NCBI GenBank assembly: GCA_010909725.1 | Contig: JAACMV010000018.1 | Location: 744,001-808,000 of the forward strand | Origin: Picochlorum sp. 'celeri' | Lineage: Eukaryota; Chlorophyta; Trebouxiophyceae | Reading direction: 5' to 3' | DNA length: 64,000 nucleotides | Shown: positions 1 through 9,888 of the stretch, one piece after another | Layout: every line of letters starts with the position of its first letter | Position numbering within the stretch: position 1 is the first letter of the stretch | Notes under the pieces: model-generated | The model's database searches: none | Seen by the model: the letters and a program-made list of their open reading frames with translations, nothing else | What the model was told of the DNA's origin: nothing | Program-made: the position numbers and the translations under genes

Positions 1-74
1 CTACCAATAGATATTCATTTTCTAGAATCAATACCAGATAGATACAACGTCATGTTACAGTGAAAATAAATACG

Positions 75-730
75 TCACAAAAGACACAATCCCATTGCAA
101 GGGCTGCTTCTTCTTCCGCTTGCTCCTTTTCCTTCGTGATCAATGCCCGAAGATTTCGCTCGATTTCGAGTTCTTGCCGCAGAACAAGCATACTCTGCTC
201 CTTTTCTAAAAGCGCATTTTCCTTTGACATGAGTTCCAGCTCCTTCTGCGCAAGCTGAGCCTTGATCTCCTCTAGTTCTCTAATCCTCCCTCTCTTCTTT
301 GAAACCTTTGTTGTTTGCTCATTCGTATCAGCAGGGGCATTGTCACTGGAAGGAAGAGAGTCTCCACTCTGCTGCTTCTCTTCTGGTTGAACGAGACTGA
401 TCTCCTCAGAAACTGTCGCATCTTGGGCACTGAACGATTGTAATTCTTCCTGACTACCTATTGCTGGGTTTATGCCAATCACGAGTGTCCCTGCACGCAC
501 ATTATTTGTATTTGCAATGTTGGACTGGGTACTGAAAATCGATAGTATGACGCACCAATACAGCACACTGAGAGGATGTGTGCCTTTTTAATTAATTTAG
601 ATATTGTATCATGCAGTATATTCGCCGACAGGTGTCTTGAGGGAGTGTTCTGTCGAGAACAAGGTCGTGGAGCAACCTGCTGCGCACTGCGCCCAGTGAC
701 GACTCTCGTGCAATGTCGAGGTTGTAACAT
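75..730 (-). CDS. Hypothetical, possibly mitochondrial, C-terminal coiled-coil protein (5' model uncertain)
   Basis: I do not recognise this protein. The 3' exon (75..524) is open and encodes an acidic linker followed by a Glu/Lys/Leu-rich helix of about 60 residues with heptad-like spacing, typical of a coiled coil. No in-frame ATG precedes it before a stop. A second frame beginning at ATG 730 encodes an Arg/Ser-rich, acid-poor start (MLQPRHCTRVVTGRSAQQ...) like a mitochondrial presequence. Removing a 44-nt intron (525..568, GTGTGC...ACCCAG) joins the two frames into a 203-aa protein. Other splice choices are possible, so the N-terminus is inference; the coiled-coil exon is firm. It lies 49 bp downstream of the stop of the eIF4G gene on the same strand. 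Confidence 0.45.
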
Positions 731-779
731 TTTACAATTTTATATTGACATGCGATACTTGCCTCGGAAAGAGAGGGAT

Positions 780-3173
780 TTACATGAGCGATTCTAGTCC
801 CTGTTCCTTCAAAAAGTCATTTGTGTCTGGCAGATATGCCTCAATCTCAGGATCCTTTTCAAAGAGGCCGGCTATATCAATGTTTTCGCTGCGAACCATC
901 GATACCATCTCCTCCTGGCCAGATATCTCTTTAATTTTGACCAATGCTGATCCCACGAGCCCTCTCCTAGCCTCGGCACCTTCAATGCCCTTGGCCAAGG
1001 AGACCAGAGCAGAAAGAGAAGTGAGGTTCTTTGCGACAGATGTTCCCATCATCTCACCCAGAACTTTGGGAGCGGATGGTATATCAAGCATGGTATCATC
1101 AAGAATTTCAGTTTGTTTCGTGACAGCTCCCAGGACATCATCAAAGGAAATCACATTGTGGCTGACCAGTTCAATCACCAAACTTGCAGTCTTTGACTGC
1201 TCTGACATGCTTGGTAAATCATATGCTCTATTGATACCAACATTGACTAGAGTAGGGCCAAATCCTGGAATAACAAGTTCTTGTGCTGCAGATACAGCTT
1301 CTGCCACATCATTGCTTGACAAATAGTCAGTGTACAGAGACTTGCTTAGGGATTCCCTATCCTCATCTGACAAATCTGTCCTAGCAGGCCTACAAATAAA
1401 ACAATGTTGTAGCGATTAGTTTGGTACAATTGATGTATGTCACACCCTTGCTACTTGTATCATTGAGATTGACACAAAATGATATCGGACTTGATGAGTG
1501 TATGTGAGTATATGCAGGTTGTAGACCGATGTGCACCATCCACCAAAAGGCTCGTGTACTCGGAGAGTAAACTGCAACATTAAAACAATTATACATAATA
1601 CATACCTTGTCGCAGCCCCAGAAGCCGCAGTTGTTTCTGTTACTGGCACAAATTCACCCAGCAGAGATGTGAATTTACCTTCATTCTCTGTTGCACCAGA
1701 CGTCATAGCGCCCTTCAATGCTGGGAATAGTTCCATATCATCTGGGCGATTTGGAGCTCCTGGAAGATTTTCCATACCAGGAATCAGAGGGGTGAGACCA
1801 GGAATCTCCACATCGACAATGCCAAGTTCTGCTTGGGCTTCTGTACGAATCTCATCAAGCTTTTTCGCAGTATATGTCTCTCTCCTTGCGACCCAGTTCT
1901 GAGAACGGAGGTCGACAACATCCTTGACGACAAAACGAATACGTGGTGCATAGGATGTCGTGTTTGAAAGGCGAGCAAAGTGCTTGAAAATAGCATCCAG
2001 CTTTGTCTTGGAACGCGGTGTGGATTCTAAAGCTGCTCCTGCCACAGTCACTAATTCACACGCCGCCTCCAAAGAATCCTCAGATGGATTATTCTCTGGC
2101 GGACCAAGTAGATCTGACAGAATAAGAAGCATGATTCTGTCATTCACCATACCCTTTTTGAATAATTCTGCAATCAGGCGCACATTACCTAACATTCTGT
2201 TCTTTGCCTTGGCCTGAATTTCTTCCTTATCTGCAGAAGAGGAATTTCCTGCAGCATTCCGTGCAGATTCTGTGGATTCATACTCCTCCTGGCATGTGTT
2301 TGCAAGCATCTTCCTAAATGATTCAGGCTTGCCATCTGGCCCTGTGAATTCTGGCAAAATAGAGTCTAACTCTGCGCACAAATTGGCATACATGGCGACA
2401 AAAGTTGGCTGCGCCACAGCATTTTCAAACACCAAGGTAATAGTTCCTTGCAAAATCTCATGATTGGTGATCAATGGAATCAGTTGACCCAAGAGTCTCT
2501 CGAATTTCTCAGGAGTCAACTTGTTCAAAATTCCCTTCATCTTCCTCATCACTTGCTGAGATCCTGCACTCTCATCTCCAGCCGCCCAAGCAGTTCTACC
2601 TAAATCAGAAGCCCTTTGAATCTTGGACGCATCGCTTGGCTTACCATCCTTGTGCTTGCCCTTCTGATCACCTGCACGAGCCCTACTCCTCCAATCCCTC
2701 TCATCATTCTCATCACCCGCAACTTTCTGAACAAGCTTTCTCTGAGCCTCTCTCTCAGGGTCCGAAGGATCCAGAATAATCTCAATATTCCCAAACTGCA
2801 GCTCTGTAGGAATTCTGGTGTACCTCTGCAACACGTACACGTGACCTTCAGTCAGTATCCATGGTCGAAAACACATTCTTCACAACACATATACAACATA
2901 CCTCTGCAAATTTCATAAGGAACTCTGGAGAATACTTGATAACTTCCCCACGAGGCTTTCTCTTTTCCTCGGTTGTGTTTGCAGACTCGGAGTCACGCTG
3001 CACATGTTCAACACCAATTATACGAGAACCATGTATTTTAAATCATATTATCTTTACCATACCTTGTTCTTTAATCCCATACCCGCCCCATGGGCAAAAC
3101 TGGCAAAAGGATTTACGCCGGCACCTGGTTTAAGAGACAAAGGTCTCAGACTGATATCTTCGAATGCCGTCAT
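780..3173 (-). CDS. eIF4G: Eukaryotic initiation factor 4G, plant eIFiso4G-like (MIF4G + MA3)
   Basis: Scaffold of the cap-binding complex that links eIF4E to eIF4A and the 43S ribosome. Four exons on the minus strand (3063..3173, 2902..2997, 1606..2825, 780..1389) join in phase into 678 aa. The start MTAFEDISLRPLSLK is the only ATG that opens exon 1 in frame. Exon 2 carries an eIF4E-binding motif of the form YxxxxL-phi (KYSPEFLMKF, about residue 58). A MIF4G HEAT domain follows (about 165-400; MKGILNKLTPEKFERLL), and exon 4 holds an MA3 domain (about 490-620). The short N-terminus and MIF4G+MA3 layout match plant eIFiso4G rather than the long animal eIF4G. Introns are 65, 76 and 216 nt with GTATG donors. 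Confidence 0.9.
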
Positions 3174-3531
3174 CTCCTCGTGTAATCTTCTACTAGATCA
3201 AATATGGAATTGAAGTGAAGATATTCCCTCCGTGTGGGGAACGTTGCATGCATCGCCAAGAAGAAAAAGACAGCGGCGCTTCGATGTGGACACTCGTCGA
3301 TCGAGGTGGTCTGTGGACCGATGATGGCGTCCCTCATGATTCATGATTCCAATTCAATGGTCAAACTGCTCTTTGTGCTTGACGACTCATCACAGCCAAC
3401 ACAAGTTATAGTATGTACATGGGTGACCAGTTGGCCTCGCAGATCTATACATGTTACAAAGTTTATGGCAACATGGTGCCAGCATCAATTGTGTCATCAT
3501 CAATATGGACCACCTCCGAGTGGAGGATGAA
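3174..3531. other. Intergenic region between MIC10 and eIF4G
   Basis: 358 bp between two minus-strand genes. Open frames here are short, start with non-ATG codons or lack similarity to anything I know. It presumably holds the MIC10 3' UTR and the eIF4G promoter. I see no RNA gene or strong repeat. Confidence 0.5.
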
Positions 3532-3941
3532 CTATGATTGCCTTGGGGAGGGCATTTGTAAAGCCTTTTGGAACTACACACACCATGTATAGTAACAATG
3601 AGACTCTGATGAGATATTCATTCCATGCACAACATGTACCGTACCATTGCTTGATTTTCATAATATGCACTTCCTGCTCCAAACCCAGCACCAAAGGCGG
3701 TCAATGCAGCTCGAGTGGATCCGCTCCCTGCAAAGCATAGCAAGAAGATGAGAACGATGAATAGTCGTTGATGTATTCAAAAGCAGGACGTACTGAATAA
3801 GACCATGGCTGTTATTCCACCAGCAAGTGATCCATAGACTACCTTGCGAAGGGTTGAATCCAAGGCAGCATCCCATTTCTCATCAATGTAATAATGACTA
3901 CCCAATTTAGTATCAGAAGAAGTGTTTTGCTCGCTCGCCAT
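3532..3941 (-). CDS. MIC10: MICOS complex subunit MIC10
   Basis: Small inner-mitochondrial-membrane hairpin protein that bends the membrane at cristae junctions. Three exons (3794..3941, 3645..3727, 3532..3573) give 90 aa. Exon 1 encodes MASEQNTSS and the family signature EKWDAALDSTLRKVVYGSLAGG (cited in parts: KWD...LDSTLRK, then a Gly-containing first membrane segment). The phase-1 intron joins it to RSGSTRAALTAFGAGFGAGSAY, the second membrane segment with the family's Gly-x-Gly repeats (AFGAGFGAGSAYY resembles AFGSGVGLGMAYS). The last exon (FQKALQMPSPRQS) is less certain: reading through the donor would instead give a short tail ending at a TGA about 25 nt further on. It faces DUS1 head to head. 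Confidence 0.85.
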
Positions 3942-4284
3942 GGTGGACCAGGACCCAGCGTCTACAGAACAATGTTCCAACTTTCAAAACCGAGGTCGAC
4001 CGATTGATAACACCCAGTATTTCCTCAATTACTACGCTGTGTGTACTATGTTTTCTTATTTATTTTCCAGTTCGTTTGAAAAAAACACCACAGGAATGGC
4101 GTGCTCTGCAGGCGCTCTGTGTCCAGGCAAGATCTTGGCAAGATTATTTTAAAGTATCGTAATACGGAGTTTTGGCAACGGAATTGGTACACTGTATCTG
4201 TCTTTGTGAAGAACAAGCGTATAAAACGATTACATTGTATTTTATATGGGGATGGCATGGATATCATGAACTGATTGGTCACAG
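3942..4284. other. Divergent promoter region MIC10 / DUS1
   Basis: 343 bp between two divergent start codons. No gene is visible. It contains one copy (about 4151-4173) of a 23-bp word that recurs inverted at 55846-55869. Confidence 0.5.
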
Positions 4285-5664
4285 ATGCGGTTTGTACCAA
4301 GCAGCTCTCGCATGCAAAGCCAACCTACCATCACATTGGCTACATTAAAAAGGAATCTTCCTGTGTCTTGGAATACAGTACATACATTTGTGTCGAAACG
4401 CGTCCATCAGGGACTCACGTGCTGTGCAAGGCCCGCCTCCATGACGACAACGACGACAGAAGAAAAGCGTGGTGTAGAACACTTTAATCCTTTGGATCAG
4501 CAGCATATCGTTGAGAAGGTCAAATGTTTTGATAAAGTGAATAGAATTGAGGATGTGCCGCATGTGGAGGCTGCGTGGGAATGGTTTTCTGGGCTTGGTA
4601 AGCCAAAGTTGTGGGTGGCACCCATGGTGGATCAGAGTGAGTTGGCGTTTCGAATGCTATGCAAGACCTATGGAGCAGATGCTGCGTATACGCCCATGCT
4701 TCACGCTCGTCTCTTTAATCAGACACCGGCGTACAGAGAGGAGCATTTTCTGACGTGTCCAGAGGAGGACAGGCCCTTGTTGGCACAATTTTGTGCAAAT
4801 GATCCAGACATTTTGCTTGCTGCTGCGCGACATGTGGAGCCATATGTGGATGGGGTGGATATTAACCTTGGATGTCCTCAACGAATAGCGAAGAAAGGTA
4901 GATATGGAGCATATCTGATGGATGATATTCCATTGATTGAGTCTCTTGTGAGAACCTTGGCAGAGAATTTGTCCGTTCCAGTGACTGTGAAAATTCGTAG
5001 GTTTCCGGATATTCGAGATACTATTGAGTATGCAGCTCGTCTTGAGAAGGCTGGGGCCAGCCTTGTTGCAGTTCATGGGCGGTTGCGTGAGGAAAAGAGG
5101 TCAATAGCAAGTATGGCTTGTTGGGAGACAATAGCGGCTGTGAAAAAGTCTTTGCATGTTCCTGTTCTTGCTAATGGGAATTTGAGAAACATGTTTGATG
5201 TGCAGCACTGTTTAGAGTTGACCGGGGCAGACGGAGTCATGTCAGCGGAATCATTGCTGGAAGACCCAGCAATGTTTTCTCCAAAGAGACTCTTGCCAGG
5301 AGGAGAATACAAGCCCAGCGAAGGACCTCACCTTCTTCTGGAATACTGTGACTGGGCAGAGAAATTTCCACCACCCTATCGGATGGTTCGAGGGCATTCT
5401 TTTGCAATGCTGGGGTCTTGGTTATCTGAATTTATTGACATGCGAGAAGAGTTGCGGACTTCAGTTCGAGATATTCCAGCGCTGCGCGAATTCACTGGTC
5501 GTTTAATTAAAAAAATTGAAGCAACAGGCAGAGATCATCCTATACCTGCTGTATCCCAAAGGCGCCTGAAGGCCATGGAAGCAGAGGCAGCAAAGGAAGC
5601 TGCAATCCAAGCACAAGAAGAGGAAGAAAAAGCATTGGCTGCCCTGGACTGGAGCGATGCTTGA
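4285..5664 (+). CDS. DUS1: tRNA-dihydrouridine synthase, Dus1 type
   Basis: FMN-dependent reductase that converts uridine to dihydrouridine in the tRNA D-loop (positions 16/17 for Dus1). Single exon, 459 aa. Family features: VAPMVDQSELAFR at the start of the TIM barrel, the catalytic cysteine in NLGCPQRIAKKGRYGAYLM (Cys197), the VKIR substrate segment, AVHGRLREEK, and VLANGNLRNM near the FMN phosphate site. The C-terminus is an Ala/Glu-rich helix. Two starts are possible: ATG 4285 adds 52 residues that are basic and Ser/Thr-rich, like a mitochondrial presequence, and ATG 4441 (MTTTTTEEKRG) gives the usual cytosolic form. Dual targeting from two starts is inference. It converges on DDRGK1 with 60 bp between stops. 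Confidence 0.93.
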   Translation: MRFVPSSSRMQSQPTITLATLKRNLPVSWNTVHTFVSKRVHQGLTCCARPASMTTTTTEEKRGVEHFNPLDQQHIVEKVKCFDKVNRIEDVPHVEAAWEWFSGLGKPKLWVAPMVDQSELAFRMLCKTYGADAAYTPMLHARLFNQTPAYREEHFLTCPEEDRPLLAQFCANDPDILLAAARHVEPYVDGVDINLGCPQRIAKKGRYGAYLMDDIPLIESLVRTLAENLSVPVTVKIRRFPDIRDTIEYAARLEKAGASLVAVHGRLREEKRSIASMACWETIAAVKKSLHVPVLANGNLRNMFDVQHCLELTGADGVMSAESLLEDPAMFSPKRLLPGGEYKPSEGPHLLLEYCDWAEKFPPPYRMVRGHSFAMLGSWLSEFIDMREELRTSVRDIPALREFTGRLIKKIEATGRDHPIPAVSQRRLKAMEAEAAKEAAIQAQEEEEKALAALDWSDA

Positions 5665-5724
5665 TTGCTATTTTATGTAGAAAATTTATATTAGCTGTGT
5701 ATACAATAGTTATTTTTTAATTCA

Positions 5725-6501
5725 TTACAGATCATCCAGTTCAATATTCAAGTCTACAGTGTCATCCTTCTGTTGAAGATCGATCAACCCCGCACTCTCC
5801 TTTGCGAGCTCAGATATCCCAATTCTCCCTCGCTGCTTGATAAATGCTGCGACACTTTTCATCTCCTCATCAGATATATAAATATATTTACCTCTATCGT
5901 CCATAATTCCCGTGATTCTCTTGTCACCTTCCAGCTGCTTCACCTTTTCAATCACATCAGCAGTGCGAATTCCAAACTGTGCTGCCATGTCCTCCAAGGG
6001 AACCATCTTCTTCGTCTTGATGTACTCCACCATATTATTTAATAGTTCTTCTCCATCTTCTTTGGAAATAGCTTCTTCTCCAGCCTCCTGCATCGTAAAC
6101 ATATGCATCCATTTTTCTGCCTCTTCTTGCTCTTTTGCCTCCCTCTCCTGAGCTACACGAAGCATTTCGGCCCGCTGGGCCTCTTCCTGCGCCTCCCTTT
6201 CAGCATCCTTAGCAGCTCTTCTTTGTTCATATGCATCGCGGCGTGAAACTGGTTTCTGCTGCTCCTCCTCCAGTCGAGGCTCCTCCTCCTCCTCTTCGTC
6301 TTCCTCCAGGCCTCGTCGTCTAGCACCACCTCGCCTTCTACGCAGCCCAGCTCTCATTCTATTTGATCTATCAGCTAATTCATTTCTACCTGGTCCCTGA
6401 TCAGATTGTAATTCCTCCTGGCTAGAGACACTTCGGGTTGCAACGATTGCAATTACAACCAGCGCAACAAGTGCCACTATAGCGACCACTAAAGGAATCA
6501 T
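5725..6501 (-). CDS. DDRGK1: DDRGK domain protein, UFMylation adaptor (DDRGK1/UFBP1)
   Basis: ER-anchored component of the UFM1 E3 ligase complex (with UFL1 and CDK5RAP3), used in ribosome quality control at the ER. 258 aa from ATG 6501; upstream codons in the same frame lack a better start. Residues 1-24 form a hydrophobic N-terminal anchor (MIPLVVAIVALVALVVIAIV). A basic RRRRGGARRRG stretch and a long Glu/Arg/Ala coiled coil follow, and the C-terminal winged-helix/PCI-like domain contains the naming motif DDRGKYIYIS. Length and order match animal and plant DDRGK1. Its presence implies a full UFM1 pathway elsewhere in the genome. Confidence 0.93.
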   Translation of the reverse strand: MIPLVVAIVALVALVVIAIVATRSVSSQEELQSDQGPGRNELADRSNRMRAGLRRRRGGARRRGLEEDEEEEEEPRLEEEQQKPVSRRDAYEQRRAAKDAEREAQEEAQRAEMLRVAQEREAKEQEEAEKWMHMFTMQEAGEEAISKEDGEELLNNMVEYIKTKKMVPLEDMAAQFGIRTADVIEKVKQLEGDKRITGIMDDRGKYIYISDEEMKSVAAFIKQRGRIGISELAKESAGLIDLQQKDDTVDLNIELDDL

Positions 6502-6879
6502 ATTGTTATTTCTGGTAATTTGTACTAAATAAATACGAACTAAATACAGTGTCCATGGATTACCGCTGTCTGTGTTGATCAAACGATGGGTGCATGTTCA
6601 AAACAGGGCTGGTGATCTTGTTCATCTGAATCGTTCCGGCCATCCTGAACTATGGCATTCACCTCGATGCCTTTGTTGCCAGTGTCTTATAGTATGCACT
6701 TGAATCATGCATGGCTGCCACTGTTGTCGCAGAGATTTTCCATATGGAAGTATGCATACTGAGTAGAGTGGTGGATGCTTTACATTTCAACTGTATTCCA
6801 GAATGTACAAGTTTATTCATTCATACGTACGTATAAATTATTCACTCTTGCCTCCTACCTATCAGATACACTAGGAACA
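6502..6879. other. Intergenic region upstream of DDRGK1
   Basis: 378 bp between two minus-strand genes. No coding frame of interest, no tRNA-like fold and no strong repeat seen. It should contain the DDRGK1 promoter and the 3' UTR of the sulfotransferase gene. Confidence 0.4.
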
Positions 6880-7836
6880 CTATGACACAGTGATATTCGA
6901 ACAGAGATCCTCTTGCTTTAACACGTGTGATGAGATTCCAAAAAGGCAATAGTCAACAGCATAATGTCTCTCAAGGTCCTTCAATTGCTTCTCAGATAGA
7001 TCTGCTGCTGCAAAGGTAAAATTGTGAATTCCATACTCTGAATCTGAACGAGCTCTTGTTTTCTCCGAGGACCAACGAAAATCACAAGTGGTATGCGAAT
7101 GACATGCTGAGAGACCCCCACAGAATGCTCTCTTCATCATGCGCCTTGATCGTTCCACAGGACCAATAAAAATCGAATCTAATCTATTCCTAAAACTAAT
7201 ACGTGATTTGATGAAGTTAAACTGAGGCATTAGATGAGGATCAGCTTCTTCACCTTGGAGGACTCTTGATATGAAATGATCAAGGTGCTCTTTGGATTGG
7301 TGTTCAGGCACAGAGGCTCTTCTGCGCTTCATAACTTCATGGTATCCGGATAAAAATCGCTCTATTGGATCTCTATAAAAGCTTATACACAGATATTCCT
7401 CACATAGTTTCTTCAGATTGTAATGTTGTACTTCATTGTCACCAGTCCAAGCGCTGAAGACTCGAGCAGCCTCATAACCAAATACACGCCTGCAGTTATC
7501 TCTGAGGTTCTGGCCCTCTGAAGTGCCCCAGCTTTTGTAAATATGAATGTACGCTATTCTCAAGGGATCACATAACCAAAGTTCGTCCCATGGAAATGTA
7601 TTTCCATGACGAATCTGTGAAGAATCACTCGAAAACTCGGCTTCCAAGGGGTATGGTCGACCACACTCAGAAAGCCTTCTTATGGAACGCCTTACGATGC
7701 CATGTACACGGATTTGATTATGGCTATTATTTATGAAAACATGCGATAGGAGAAGTGCTGAGAAGAGAAATGCAAAGATAATGAGGATGGTTATGAGTTG
7801 GTGTCCGCGGATAGTATCCGAAAGGTACTCGGGCAT
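6880..7836 (-). CDS. Type II membrane sulfotransferase (Sulfotransfer_2-like)
   Basis: Probable Golgi enzyme that transfers sulfate from PAPS to a glycan. 318 aa from ATG 7836. A membrane anchor lies at about residues 15-36 (LITILIIFAFLFSALLLSHVF) after a short cytosolic tail, the usual type II topology. The 5'-phosphosulfate loop appears as HIYKSWGTSEGQN (family form PKxGxTS) and the 3'-phosphate site as FYRDPIERFLSGYHEV, which is close to the family consensus R-P-ERF-S-Y. The luminal part is Cys-rich near its C-terminus. The acceptor cannot be told from sequence; algal sulfated cell-wall polysaccharides are one possibility. It lies beside the tandem repeat block. Confidence 0.75.
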   Translation of the reverse strand: MPEYLSDTIRGHQLITILIIFAFLFSALLLSHVFINNSHNQIRVHGIVRRSIRRLSECGRPYPLEAEFSSDSSQIRHGNTFPWDELWLCDPLRIAYIHIYKSWGTSEGQNLRDNCRRVFGYEAARVFSAWTGDNEVQHYNLKKLCEEYLCISFYRDPIERFLSGYHEVMKRRRASVPEHQSKEHLDHFISRVLQGEEADPHLMPQFNFIKSRISFRNRLDSIFIGPVERSRRMMKRAFCGGLSACHSHTTCDFRWSSEKTRARSDSEYGIHNFTFAAADLSEKQLKDLERHYAVDYCLFGISSHVLKQEDLCSNITVS

Positions 7837-8090
7837 CCTCCCCACTATCAACCTATCAGCATGGATTATTATTATTTATGGACAAAACAATTTGAAAATA
7901 ATCGCTCAGCAATGGTGCTTCTCACAGACGAGAAGGTATCCGTGGTCAAACATGGGATTCATCTTTCCCAGGTTCCAGTTGACCTAATCAGGATGAGTAG
8001 GCCGCCTGGCATGAGATACTCGTAGGGCCATGCAACATAACACTGGCCAGCTCGTTATGAATAGTCTACTCCCCGGTAGAATTAAGCTCC

Positions 8091-9836
8091 TTTTGAACCT
8101 TGTTGGGTGACAGATCTGCGTCTGCCGGCCCTGGCCGTGCCAGCGTGACGTGTGTTTGGGCGTGTTTGTGGACGGAGCCGTTTGCTCATCTCCGCCGGTC
8201 CCGACGCACCCACGGGGCATACAAATCAAAATAGCCCCAAATCGGTCTCTGGCGACACCTGGCGCCTCCAGTTCTGGGTGCCCAAGGCGCCCGATGTGTT
8301 CCGACCTGGTCGGGGAAGCTGGGGCAGAAGCTGCTGGCGTGCCCCATCCGACAAGGCCCGTGAGCGGCAGATGGTGGCCTGTCCCATGCCAGCCTGGCAA
8401 ATTCAAATTTTGAATGTCACCGTGGATGGGCGTGGCCCCGTGCACAAACCAATTACCACGTGGATACTTTCAACCGGAAAAGAAATAATCTTTGAATCTT
8501 TTGTGGACAGAGACAGGATGAGACGCTGCGTGAAACGAAGTGTGACACATGTGCTGGACGAGGTGCGTTTTTTGGAAAGTTTCGACAGAGGGCATGGCAT
8601 GCGCATCTGCGTGCTCCATATTGTTTGATAAGTATATTGTGATGTTTTGGGCGTGGGTTCGTGGTGGTTTGTGCGGGACTGGTGTGGTGCCTCCTCGAGG
8701 GTGCAGGCCGTTGGCCAGGGCAGGTTGGGAGGGGGGGAAGAAGGGTTGTTGTTAACCGCGGACGTGCTCCCGGGGTCCCCGACGAGTTGCGGTTTGAACC
8801 CACAGGTTGTATGGGGATCGCAGACTGACGCGACGTGGCTGTTTGTGTTGCAGGATACCACCATCATACCATCAGTGAGAACAACAAGGAGGTCGAGCAA
8901 GAGGCAGAGGGTTGCCGAAGCCAGCAGCGAGGATTCTGCCCTCACCTCCTCCATTCTGGTGCCCCACAACGCCGACAAGGCAGCGGTGGATGCGACCACA
9001 AAGCAGCACGACATGGAGGCAGCCGAGAAGGCAGTGGTGACAGCCCTGGTGCGGTCCACCTGCCCCCAGGACGGTGGCTTGCCCGTGGTGAGCGCAGGCC
9101 GCCCAAGGAGGCTGTCTGCCAGGAGGACCAAGTACGAGTTGAGGGAGGAGGAGGACACGAGGATCGCGTCGGCCGAGGAGCAGCGCTCCCGTCAAGCATG
9201 CGCCACTCGCACCGCAGGCAGCGGTGTGAACCATGCCCAGGTGGTGGCAGCAGCAAAGAGCCTGGTGCTGTTGAAGCACACAGTCCCCTCCAAGCGGGGA
9301 TCCAAGCGGGGATCCAAGGCCAGGTCCAAGGTGCCCGAAGCAAGCTCCATGTGGTCCAACCTCGACCTCCTGGCGACGGCTGCCTGCGACATGAGCGGGA
9401 CCCAACGGGCCACCAGGCGTGGGTTGAGGTCCAGATCATAGGCACCTCCCACAGGCCACCCCCCTGCCCTACGGTCCTTCTGTGGTCTTCTGTGGACAAA
9501 CAAGACAAGATCGAGATGATACATAGTACAGGAGAACATCGAAGGAAGAAGAAATAGAAACTCAACACTGGACCAGAAGAGGAGAATAGTCTGATGGAAT
9601 GATACAGCACTGAAAACTCTTGCACCGTGTGAACATTTGATAGATTTGATAGATTTGATTGATGGGCCTATTTCTTTGGTCTGTTTGGTTTTATTTGCTC
9701 GTGATGCAATACCGACGTATTGAACACGCATGAATGCTTTATAAAGGTTGAAACCTGTAACAACAACAGCAGCAGGATTACATGCCACCAGCAGCTGGCC
9801 TGCGTTGGCTGGGTCATTCTGTTTTGCAGACTGCAT
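8091..9836 (+). repeat. GC-rich repeat family, copy 1 (tandem with copy 2)
   Basis: This unit is markedly richer in G+C than its surroundings. It begins TTTTGAACCTTGTTGGGTGA and ends, after a (GATAGATTT)-like run and a CAA/CAG tail, near GTTGGCTGGGTCAT. Copy 2 starts exactly 1798 bp later and stays in register over about 1.6 kb with only scattered single-base differences. No terminal inverted repeat, reverse transcriptase, transposase or integrase is visible. An open frame runs 8647..9441 on the plus strand without an ATG until 9013; TTTGTGTTGCAG at 8841-8852 looks like a splice acceptor leading into it. A microsatellite 3' tail and the shortened 5' end of copy 3 would suit retroposition, while the exact tandem array suggests unequal exchange. 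Confidence 0.85.
8853..9441 (+). CDS. Repeat-borne open frame, copy 1 (basic, low-complexity protein)
   Basis: Unrecognised frame, 196 codons after a candidate acceptor AG at 8852. It contains a nuclear-localisation-like RRSSKRQR, an acidic/basic middle and a repeated KRGSKRGSKARSK near the C-terminus. There is no ATG at its start (the first in-frame ATG is 9013), so it needs an upstream exon or is not translated. The same frame is open in the other two copies, but replacements outnumber silent changes (see findings), and long open frames exist on both strands because of the high G+C. I regard coding as unproven. Confidence 0.25.
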
Positions 9837-9888
9837 CGTGGCATTGCCTGCCGCGTTCCGGTCTCAAGTTCTGATTGATTTGGCTTCA

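Noticed and set aside
5725..6501. SQEELQS shared by DDRGK1 and the protein at 75..730
   Set aside because: A seven-residue match in otherwise unrelated, low-complexity acidic regions; probably coincidence.
8403..9158. Minus-strand frame of 251 codons in repeat copy 1 (also in copies 2 and 3)
   Set aside because: It lies opposite the plus-strand frame; GC-rich DNA with few stops yields long frames on both strands, and the product is Ser/Thr/Pro-rich without features.
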